A DNA stretch of 64,000 nucleotides. It comes from Axinella damicornis (taxonomy: Eukaryota; Porifera; Demospongiae; Axinellida; Axinellidae). The translations under genes were made by a program, and so were the position numbers. Each line of letters begins with the position of its first letter. Within the stretch, counting starts at the first letter, position 1. Of this stretch, positions 9,501-21,500 are shown piece after piece. A model generated the notes under the pieces. The model made no database searches, had not been told where the DNA came from, and was given only the letters and a program-made list of their open reading frames with translations. The stretch lies in NCBI GenBank assembly GCA_963931865.1, contig OZ007511.1:11607396-11671395 (forward strand). The letters are read 5' to 3'.

Positions 9501-12500
9501 AGGAATTTTAGCTTCATCCGGATGAAATTAATGGTTTGCATGCTCTGTAGCCGGTTTGTGTGCGTACAAGACTGCGCAAATTTTAGCAGAGTTCATATTG
9601 AATGAAATAGAGAATAGGATATAATGTGTGGTGTACACAGAAGTTCTCACTACTAAGCTGGGCCTAATCTTAGGCTGTGGTTTTAATTGTAGTATTTCTT
9701 TTGCAAGACCTTGAAGTTCCTACAACTGTTGGTCCGCCATTGGCTTAGTAGAAACTAATGTACCACATGCAATAATATTATATGATATAATATACAGACT
9801 GACCTTCGCAAGTAGGTTCACTGCCAGACCACTGCCCATCAGCCTGGCATACGCGTGTGGCGCTACCATTCAGAATCATGTTGCCCGCACTGCAGCTATA
9901 GTTTGCTTGTGAGCCGAATGTATTGCCATCAACTGTTACTGTTCCGTTATCAGGACTGGTCAAGTTACCACAAGGAATAGCTGCATAGTAAAGTGTGACA
10001 TGCAGTAACAGCTAGCGAAAAGAGTGTTACATGAATAGCCAATTAGCAATTACTGAATGGTTGCAAAACGTGGAAAGATGCTACAGTAAGTCACATTAGC
10101 AGAATCGCAGTACCGTTATCATCTATAATTGTCATCACTAGGATTGTCATATCATTACCTTCATCATCATCCACGATGGTCACGCTTGCTGTATCCCTGA
10201 TGATCATCACATTGGGAGAAGTGGTGCTGAGAATGGCACTGAATTGCTCGTCGTCGTCATTGTCTGAGTCCTGCAGTATCTGAACACAGGTGCAATGCCT
10301 CTGATTGCCCATGCCAGGAAGAAAGGTCAGGCTATCCATGGTGGACTGGAAGTCTAAGCCAGCTGGATAGAGGGAGTCAGGGTAATGATCACATCACAAT
10401 CCATCACTTGTTGTTAAGTCTCGGCTCCAGACCCCAAACCAACCCCATAGCGGATTGCTTCCAGTGATCAATCCGTCCTGCAAGTGATTGGTTTTGGTCT
10501 AGGGCCGAGACTTCCTAGTGCACTGTGCTGCAAATCAATTCAATTAGAATCAGTAGCAGCTCTGTATTTGGATAATTATGCTCTTACCCTGTGCTGTTCC
10601 ACTTTGTAATGCAATCGTCACTGTGAATCTGGACTCCACATCGGTGCTTACATTCGCACAGACCAGAAGGGCAAGGTCACTGTCACTGATCTCTTCTCCA
10701 ACACTATAGCTATCTTGCTCCAGACCAACTTGAATTGGTGTTACATCATCTATATAAATAAATTGGTGTGACTTTTGACAACACATTTTCTTCACATAAA
10801 TAACATACCTAGCTATAGAAACAGATAACATTCTTGTCAGACATAAAATCAAATCCTAGTTGTGCAGTTGTATTGATAGTTCTTGCTTTGATATGTCCGT
10901 TTTGGTGTATTTTGGCAGCATCCATGGACACCCCATCAAAACAGATATATACTCATTCGCTACCTACTTCATACTCTTGGAACTATGTTGATCAGAACAG
11001 CCAGTCTTCGGTGTGTGTGAAGCATGCATGCATCCTCATTCAAAACACTAAGTTCTTCAGTCAGAACACTGGACCATCCGAGAAAAGGAAAACTGATCAA
11101 AGTTGGCTCATGCTAATGAGCTGGGCATTTTAGAGAGTTGATTATCTGCCATAGCAATCAGGAGTTAAGACCTTGGAAGTACCTCAGACATTAGTTTCAT
11201 ATACACAAGCTAATCTACACCTATACAAATATGACAGACTGACCTTCACAAATGGGCTCACTTCCAGACCACTGCCCATCAGCCTGACATACACGTGTGG
11301 TGTTACCATTCAGAGTGTAGCCCACACTGCAGCTGTAGTTTGCTTGCGAGCCAACTGTGTTGTCATCATATGTTACCATTCCGTTATCAGGACTGGTTAA
11401 GTTGGCACAACGAGTTGCTGTAATGTGAAGTGCAATATAATTGACAAAACCAGTAGCTAAAGTTTGTGTAAAATCCATCTCTTGCACCCTCCTGCATATG
11501 AGGCCAGTGTATTATGCTACACCAAGATGGCGGCACATGTTTAGTAGACGGTAAGGCCACGGAAAAAGTGCAATGGGTCTACGGGTTTAATATCCACACA
11601 CACCACTCACATACACCACAGCACACATCATTATACTCTAACCTTCACAAATAGGTTCACTTCCAGACCACTGCCCACCAGCCTGACACACGCGTGTGGT
11701 GTTACCATTCAGAGTGTAGCCCACACTGCAGCTGTAGTTTGCTTGCGAGCCAACTGTGTTGTCATCATATGTTACCATTCCGTTATCAGGACTGGTTAAG
11801 TTGGCACAAGGAGTCGCTGTAATGTGAAGTGCAATATAATGGAACAAAACCAGCAGCAAAAGTTTGTGTACAATCCATCCCTTGCACCCTCCTGCATATC
11901 AGGCCAGTGTATTATGCTACACCAAGATGGCGTCACATATTTAGTAGAAGGAAAGGCCACGGAAAAAGTGCAATGGGTCTATGGGTTTAATATCCACACA
12001 CACCACTCACATACACCACAGCACACATCATTATACTCTAACCTTCACAAATAGGTTCACTTCCAGACCACTGCCCATCAGCCAGACACATGCGTGTGGT
12101 GTTACCATTCAGAGTGTAGCCCATACTGCAGCTGTAGTTTGCTTGTGAGTCAACTGTGTTGTCATCATATGTTACCATTCCGTTATCAGGACTGGTTAAG
12201 TTGGCACAAGGAGTTGCTGTAATGTGAAGTGCAATATAATGGAACAAAACCAGCAGCTAAAGTTGGTGTACAATCCATCCCTTGCACCCTCCTGCATATC
12301 AAGCCAGTGTATTATGCTACACCAAGATGGCGGCACGTGTTTAGTAGACGGAAAGGCCACGGAAAAAGTGCAATGGGTCAACGGGTTTAATATCCACACA
12401 CACCACTCACATACACCACAGCACACATCATACTCTAACCTTCACAAATAGGTTCACTTCCAGACCACTGTCCATCAGCCTGACACACGCGTGTGGTGTT

Positions 12501-15500
12501 ACCATTCAGAGTGTAGCCCACACTGCAGCTGTAGTTTGCTTCTGAGTCAACTGTGTTGTCATCATATGTTACCATTCCGTTATCAGGACTGGTTAAGTTG
12601 GCACAACGAGTTGCTGTAATGTGAAGTGCAATATAATGGAACAAAACCAGTAGCTAAAGTTTGTGTACAATCCATCCCTTGTACCCTCCTGCTGGGTCTA
12701 CGGGTTTAATATCCACACACACCACTCACAGCACACATCATACTCTAACCTTCACAAATAGGTTTACTTCCAGTCCACTGCCCATCAGCCTGACACACGC
12801 GTGTGGTGTTACCATTCAGAGTGTAGCCCACACTGCAGCTGTAGTTTGCTTGTGAGCCAACTGTGTTGTCATCATATGTTACCATTCCGCTATCAGGACT
12901 GGTTAAGTTGGCACAAGGAGTTGCTGTAAAGTGAATAGCAATAGTTAGGTTAGATTAAACAAAAATCACAAAGTAGATGTGAACCAACCCCATGCATGTA
13001 ATCTGCACAGTCACCGCTTGACAGCCAAGAGAAGATAGCCACTAACTTGCCTGCCATTGTGTTGGGTTAACTATAGCTATCGAGTTGCATGATGCAGAAC
13101 AAATGTGATCTAGTTTTACAATTGAACTGGGTATTTCATGCATATCCCACAACCAGCATTCATTTGGTAGAAGCTAACTACACCAACATACAATATGTAG
13201 CTATCAGCTAGAGATTATTATAGTTTACCTGGAGCTGGACATTCAGTGGGAGAGGGCAGGCAGATCATCTCAGAGGTGGCACCACGGTTAGCACCATGAT
13301 AGGTAGTGACTTCCGGATTTCCAAATAGAACTATCCCACCGTAAGCATAGATGATGAAGCGACACTGGTCCAGAGAGAGATCGTTTGAATCACTCGAAGT
13401 TAGCGGACGAATGAAGGAGATGGTGGTGATACCATTCTCAATGCTAGCCGACACGTTTGAAATATCCTGGCTTGCATCTATTGCAGGTTCAGATCGGCCA
13501 GAGGCGTACCTGCATGGTGGGTTGATAAAATACAACTGTCTTCTCTGCAATGGGCAAGAGAATGTCTACATTCATAATTATTGTAAACATTAATCACCTG
13601 TCCGAGACAAAGTACTGACCCATACCATCAGCTGCCCCAACAACTACATCAGAGGAGGGCTATGTGCAGAAAAGGAGAAAGGTAGCACTCAAAATGAAGT
13701 AAAATGCAGGAACACAGCAACACATAAAGCAGAGTCAACTTGGCAATGTAAATGCATGCATGATGTAATATACAACAGGCACACATCCAATGAATGCTCA
13801 CCATAAGCTGGTCATTAGAGAACCCAATTCCCACCCATCCTGTCGTCTCAGCAGAGACTATGAACTCCACGCTGTCTCCCTGCACCGTCCAGTTGGCCTG
13901 GAGTGTACCGACGTCGATGCTCCCACTGCACTGGACTAATATAGAGGAGGAGGTTAGGAGTGCATGCATCTGGATGTTCAGTGTATTGAGGAACAGTACA
14001 CTCAAGGTGAATATTCAAGTCATACGCATAGGAGGTAAATTAACTTCCTATATGCGCCCTTGATGACTAATTCAACTCCGTTTAATACCTGGTCAAATTC
14101 CAGTCCCACGATTTTATTTTTGGCTTCAAAATTCAGTATAGGCTTCTGTTGCACTTTGCGCGGCCACATGCACGAGTATCCTGTAGCCTTCAATTGATCA
14201 TCAAGTATGCACAAAATCAACAATTCAAAGTCAATAATTTGTAATAACTAATGTGCTGTGTTTGCTAATATAATCAGTCACAACTATACTCTAGTGATGC
14301 ACTGGCACTCACGGCGTTACACATTTCACATTCGTCCCCATACTGAACAGTTTTATGCGATCATCCATACCTTGTTTCCCTACTTTGGCCATCGTGCATC
14401 CTGTTACCTTAATTAACTCTTTAGGGGCCAAATTCTTTCTCTAGGTCATTTTCAGTCTATAGAACACTTAAACATACCCTAATTTCTGTTCCCTGGCATT
14501 GCTGGGCTCGAAACTGCTCACACAGGTAATTTCAGCTATACTGAGCATATACGTGACTTAACCACACCCACCAATTAACGGGCTTGCAATCAAGCCTCCC
14601 GAGAAATGCCAACCTGCCGTAGCTCAAAAACGGGCGATGTATGCTGAAAATGGAGGCCCTACAAGGCAAGACAGCTACTTTCTAAGTCTAGTTATGCCAA
14701 AAACGGCGGAAATGGCCCTCCCAGTGCCGACCAAGACCTTTCTATCGCGGAGCCCAGACACGGCCATGCTGTTTGCACCCTCCGGGTGCACCCACCCACC
14801 TCCCCCTGTCCCGCGCTTTCTGCTGTCGCAGAACCTATCTCCCAAGGACATTGCCGGATGTGACATCATGAAGCTGAAAGTCTCATGACGCCAAAAGGCG
14901 CCATTGGCTGGGAAAGTGCTAATATTACTTGTACATATACAGCTAATAGAGACATTCTCGGGATTGAGAGAAGCTAATCTACACCTACATGCAATACAAA
15001 TATGACAGACTGACCTTCACAACTGGGCTCACTTCCAGACCACTGCCCATCAGCCTGACATACACGTGTGGTGTTACCATTCAGAGTGTAGCCCACACTG
15101 CAGCTGTAGTTTGCTTGCGAGCCAACTGTGTTGTCATCATACGTTACCATTCCGTTATCAGGACTGGTTAAGTTGGCACAAGGAGTTGCTGTAATGTGAA
15201 GTGCAATATAATTGAACAAAACCAGTAGCTAAAGTTTGTGTACAATCCATCCCTTGTACCCACCTGCATATGAGGCCAGTGTATTATACTACACCAAGAT
15301 GGCGGCACGTGTTTAGTAGACGGAAAGGCCACGGAAAATGTGCAGTGGGTCTACGGGTTTAATATCCACACACACCACTCACATACACCACAGCACACAT
15401 CATTATACTCTAACCTTCACAAATAGGTTCACTTCCAGACCACTGCCCATCAGCCTGACACACGCGTGTGGTGTTACCATTCAGAGTGTAGCCCACACTG

Positions 15501-18500
15501 CAGCTGTAGTTTGCTTGCGAGCCAACTGTGTTGTCATCATATGTTACCATTCCGTTATCAGGACTGGTTAAGCTGGCACAAGGAGTTGCTGTAATGTGGA
15601 AGTGCAATAGTTAGGTTAGATTAAACAAAAATCACAAAGTAGATGTGAACCAACCCCACGCATGTAACCTGCACAGTCACCGCTTGACAGCCAAATGAAG
15701 ATAGCTACTAACTTGCCTGCCATTGTGTTGGGTTAACTATAGCTATCGAGTTGCATGATGCAGAACAAATGTAATCTAGTTTTACAATTGAACTGGGTAT
15801 TTCATGCATATCCTACAACCAGCATTGGTTTGGTAGAAGCTAACTACACCAACATACAATATGTAGCTATCAGCTAGAGATTATTATAGTTTACCTGGAG
15901 CTGGGCATTCAGTGGGAGAGGGCAGGCAGATCATCTCAGAGGTGGCACCACGGTTAGCACCATGATAGGTAGTGACTTCTGGATTTCCATATACAACTAT
16001 CCCACCGTAAGCATAGATGAAGAAGCGACACTGGTCCAGAGAGAGATCGTTTGAATCACTCGAAGTTAGCGGACGAATGAAGGAGATGGTGGTGATACCA
16101 TTCTCAATGCTAGCCGACACATTTGAAATATCCTGGCTTGCATCTATTGCAGGTTGAGATTGGCCAGAGGCGTACCTGCATGGTGGGTTTATAAGATACA
16201 ACTGCCTTCTCTGCAATGGGCAAGAGAATTCGAATGTCTACATTCATAATTATTGTAAACATTAATCACCTGTCCGAGACAAAGTACTGACCCATACCAT
16301 CAGCTGCCCCAACAACTACATCAGAGGAGGGCTATGTGCAGAAAAGGAGAAAGGTAGCACTCAAAATGAAGTAAAATGCAGGAACACAGCAACACATAAA
16401 GCAGAGTCAACTTGGCAATGTAAATGCATGCATGATGTAATATACAACAGGCACACATCCAATGGTGTCAGAAAGTTCAAAGATGTGTATGCTCACCATA
16501 AGCTGGTCATTAGAGAACCCAATTCCCACCCATCCTGTCGTCTCAGCAGAGACTATGAACTCCACGCTGTCTCCCTGCACCGTCCAGTTGGCCTGGAGTG
16601 TACCGACGTCGATGCTCCCACTGCACTGGACTAATATAGAGGAGGAGGTTAGGAGTGCATGCATCTGGATGTTCAGTGTATTGAGGAACAGTACACTCTA
16701 AGTGAATATTCAAGTCATATGCATAGGAGGTAAATTATGTGCCCTTGATGACTAATTCAACTCCGTTTAATACCTGGTCCAATTCCAGTCCCACGATTTT
16801 ATTTTTGGCTACAAAATTCAGTATACGCTTCTGTTGCACTTTGCGCGGCCACATTCACGAGTATCCTGTAGCCTTCAATTGATCATCAAGTATGCACAAA
16901 ATCAACAATTCAAAGTCAATAATTTGTAATTACTAATGTGCTGTGTTTGCTAATATAATCAGTCACAACTATACTCTAGTGATGCACTGGCACTCACGGC
17001 GTTACACATTCACATTCGTCCCCATACTGAACAGTTTTATGCGATCATCCATACCTTGTTTCCCTACTTTGGCCATTGTGCATCCTGTTACCTTAATATT
17101 ACTTGTACATATACAGCTGATAGAGACATTCTCGGGATTGGGAGAAGCTAATCTACACCCACATGCAATACAAATATGACAGACTGACCTTCACAAATGG
17201 GCTCACTTCCAGACCACTGCCCATCAGCCTGACATACACGTGTGGTGTTACCATTCAGAGTGTAGCCCACACTGCAGCTGTAGTTTGCTTGCGACCCAAC
17301 TGTGTTGTCATCATATGTTACCATTCCGTTATCAGGACTGGTTAAGTTGGCACAAAGAGTTGCTGTGATGTGAAGTGGAATATAATTGAACAAAACCAGT
17401 AACTAAAGTTTGTGTACAATCCATCCCTTGTACCCTCCTGCATATGAGGCCAGTGTATTATGCTACACCAAGATGGCGGCACTTGTTTAGTAGACGGAAA
17501 GGCCATGGACGGTGTGGCATATTACTGTGACTGTACTTTGAACTGTCTATTTGATTGTGCATGTATGGCTAATTTCCATGATTCTGTTTCCTGTATGAGT
17601 CCTTTTTAAGTTGTGATATTTTGTACAGTGCAGCTTTATGATCAGATTTGTCAAAGTCTTGCAAAGTCGTTCACTGGATTGCTCGCTCGGGTTATCACAT
17701 TTACTGGTGACGAGTTGAAACTGTCGAGAATGACTACCTACGGCAAAATAAAAGCCTTCAATCCGAGAACAGACGATTGGGAGGTCTATCAGGAGCGGCT
17801 GCAATTTTACATGCTCACCGTTTGTGGCGACTCCACCTTCAAGTTGTTGCGCAGCTTGGTGCCCGAAGGCAAGCTGGATGCCGATGCAGTTACGTACGAT
17901 TCTCTCGTGAAACTGTTGAACACTCACTATAGTAAGAAACAGTCAACCATCGTGCATCGTTTCAATTTTCATACCCATTCGAGACAACCTTCCGAGTCCA
18001 TCGCAGACTACATTGTGGCCCTCCGAGAGCTAGCTTTAAATTGCAAGTTTGGCGATCATCTCGAAGAATCGCTGAGAGACAGATTGGTGTGCGGAGTCAA
18101 CCACTCTGGGATCCAACGCAAGCTCCTCTCTGAAGGCGAACTTACCTATGCCAGCGCCCTGAAATTGGCACAGTCCATTGAAGCGGGCCGAGAAGGATGC
18201 TAAGAAGCTGAGTGACAGCAACAGGCAATTCACTTCACCAGCTCCTTCAGGCATCATCAATCACACTAAAACTGCCTCCCCTTTCTGTCCGCCAACTGGT
18301 GGTGGTTTCACTCCCACTTGTTTTCGTTGTGGTGGTCCCCATCTTGCTCCTCAATGCCGACATAAAGACACTGAATGTCGTTATTGCAAGAAAAAGGGTC
18401 ATCTAGCACGGGTGTGCAAGGCCAAGTCCCGTGCCACATCCAAGTCCCTTGATCCAGTCAACATGCCGGCACAGCAGGACAAGACGAAGCCATCGAAAAG

Positions 18501-21500
18501 GAGCAACTACGTTTCGGAAGCAGAGCAACCAGTATCTGACACAGAGTACGGCATGAATGCTCTGGACGATGACCACTCTGAGCCTTACCAGCTAGATGTC
18601 TACCTGAATGATTTCCCTACGAAAATGGAATTGGACACAGGAGCAGCTGTGTCAATCATTAACACCACCGTGTTCGACAAACTCAAACGGTCCTCGTACG
18701 TTCCTCCTCTGCAACCAGCCGAGAACAAGCTCAAAACTTACACAGGTCAAGACCTCCAGGTGTTAGGTGTCACAAGGCTCAAGGTCAGGTATGAAACCAA
18801 ACAGCTGTACTTGTGTGTTCATGTGGTATCAGGGAGTGGCCCTTGCTTACTAGGCAGAGACTGGATCATGCCTCTTGGGGTTAATTTGAAGGACCTCAAA
18901 GAGATCAAATCACTCACCTTGTCTAGGCCACTTGACGAGCTTCTAGACAAGTATTCCACTGTGTTCAAGGAAGAGCTTGGGTGTTTCAAGGGCCCACCTG
19001 TCAAGTTAGCAGTGCATGAGAATGCCCAGCCCAAATTTTACAAAGCAAGGCCTGTACCATTCTCATTGAAACAAAAAGTTGAACAAGAGCTGCAAGAGTT
19101 GCAAGACAAGGGTATAATCTCCCCTGTCCAGTTTTCTCCTTGGGCTGCCCCAGTGGTTCCTGTCTTGAAAAAGAATGGGAAGATAAGAATTTGTGGTGAT
19201 TATAAACTCACAATCAACCGTGCAGCACCAACCGAGACGTACCCTTTGCCTGTCATTGACGAGTTGTTAGCGAACCTCGCTGGAGGAGAGTTCTTTTCAA
19301 AGCTGGACATGAGCAACGCTTACCTTCAGCTACCGCTTGACGAAACCTCTCAACAGTACGTCACCGTCAATACCCATAAAGGGCTGTTCAAATATAACCG
19401 ACTTCCATTCGGCGTGGCGTCTGCCCCGGCGATTTTTCAGCGCCACATTGAGTCCCTGTTGAGTGGGTTGGATGGTGTCTCAGTATATATTGATGACATC
19501 TCGGTCACAGGTACAACCGCGGAAGAGCACCTCCGTAACCTTGAGGCAGTCTTGAAACGACTAGAGGAAGCTGGCTTGCGCCTAAACCGTGACAAATGCT
19601 TTTTCCTCCGTCCTTGCATCGAGTACCTTGCTCATTTGATTGACAAAGATGGCATTCACCCCACACAAGAGAAGGTACAAGCTATCAAAGAGGCTCCAGC
19701 CCCTACAAACCTGACTCAACTACGTTCGTTTCTGGGGTTGATTAACTACTACAACAAGTTCCTTCCCAATTTAGCTGCCAAGCTAACCCCTCTTTACTCT
19801 CTCCTGAACAAAGGCCAGAAGTGGCATTGGAACCAGGAACAGCAAGCTGCATTTCAAGCTGCAAAGGATGCGCTGCAGTCCGATTCATTGCTGGTCCATT
19901 ACGACACACGGAAACCTCTGTTGTTAGCCTGTGATGCCTCAGATTATGGCATTGGTGCAGTTCTCTCGCACGTTGTTGGTGATGGTCAGGAGCAACCGAT
20001 TGCCTACATTTCCAGGACCCTAACTCCTGCAGAGAAACACTACTCGCAACTCGAGAAGGAGGCGTTGGCAATCATTTTTGCAGTCAAGAAGTTTCACCGT
20101 TATTTGCTTGGCAGACATTTTGTCATTGAATCTGACCACCAGCCACTGAAGACATTGTTCGGAGAGTCCAACAGAATCCCCCACATGGCTTCATCCAGAA
20201 TTGTCCGTTGGGCCATCATACTCTCCGCCTATGATTACACCATCAAGCACAAATCTGGCAAGTACTTGGGGAATGCTGACGCACTCAGTAGGTTACCCAG
20301 TCCTGTCACTACTCAACATGATTGTGTGCCTGCTGATGTCACTTGTGTCATTGATCACCTTTCCTCCACCTCCACTAGTGCGGTAAACATAAAGGAGTGG
20401 ACAGCCAAGGATCCTACTCTTTCGTGTGTTCACCGTTTCCTGCTATCAGGATGGCCTGCTCAGCAGCTCAGTAAAGAGTTTCAACCTTACGTCTCGAGGA
20501 AGAATGAGCTCAGCATCCTAGATGGTTGCATATTGTGGGCCTCTCGTGTTGTCATTCCTCCTGCAGGACGGCAACTTCTTTTGGATGAGTTGCATGACAC
20601 TCACTTGGGAGTCAGTAAGATGAAGGCCCTCGCTAGGTCTTACATTTGGTGGCCAGGTATGGACTCCGATATTGAGAATCTCGTCAAGTCATGTTCCGTT
20701 TGCCAGGAATCTCGGCCAGCACCTGCCACTGCTCCTCTACATTCCTGGGAATGGCCGTCTCAGCCATGGAGCAGAATTCATTTGGATTTCGCTGGTCCTT
20801 TTTTGGGTCACATGTTTCTAATCCTGGTGGACGCGCATTCAAAATGGCTGGATGTCCACATCATGCAGTCCATTACTGCTACCAAGATCATTGAGAAGTT
20901 ACGAATTGTGTTTGCTAATCACGGCCTCCCGCAGAAAGTTATTACCGATAACGGACCATCATTCACCAGTGAGGAATTTCGATCGTTCATGTCTGAAAAT
21001 GGCATAGTTCACGTTACTACAGCACCCTACCATCCGTCAAGCAATGGCCTCGCAGAACGGGCTGTGCAGACCTTCAAACGTGGTCTCAAAGCTACCCAAG
21101 GCGGCTCCATTCAAGAGAGACTCTCAAAATTTCTCTTGATGTACCGCATCACGCCCCACACTACTACTGGGTTATCACCTGCTCAATTGCTCATGGGTCG
21201 TCGTCTGAGGTCACTGCTGGACAGACTGTTTCCTGATCTGCAAGAACACGTCCAGAGTAAACAATCCAAGCAAGCAACATACCACGACAATTCAAAGCCT
21301 CTACGGAATTTTTCAGTGGGTGACCAAGTGTACACCTAGGACTTCTCTACAACCTCAGTTGCATGGATCCCAGGTGTCTTTGTCCGAGTAACAGGTCCCC
21401 TTTCATACCATGTGGAACTGCACTGTGGTCGTGTTGTTCACCGTCACGTCGACGCCATTCGCAAGAGACATGTTTCACAATTACCGCACTCCTCTCCACC

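Larger units (their letters stand above)
5975..11487. repeat. Segmental duplication, copy A (matches 43.89-49.96 kb)
   Basis: Exons and introns from the 3' flank up to the CCP exon at 11244-11417 recur in the same order and orientation at about 43890-49960, with only scattered substitutions and indels even in introns. Differences: copy B has an extra CCP exon (47259-47432) plus an inserted element (47.6-48.0 kb), and copy A has about 190 bp extra near 7030-7250. The high intron similarity indicates a recent duplication or ongoing gene conversion. Confidence 0.9.

Noticed and set aside
10091..10339. Reading the acidic stretch after Calx-beta as continuing past 10159
   Set aside because: A GT donor at 10158 in phase 1 joins the next CCP exactly; continuing would run into a low-complexity DDNG tail and a stop.
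11244..13000. Regular about 400-bp repeats resembling an array (CRISPR-like spacing)
   Set aside because: The repeat units are whole CCP exons plus introns in a eukaryotic gene; there are no short repeats with unique spacers.
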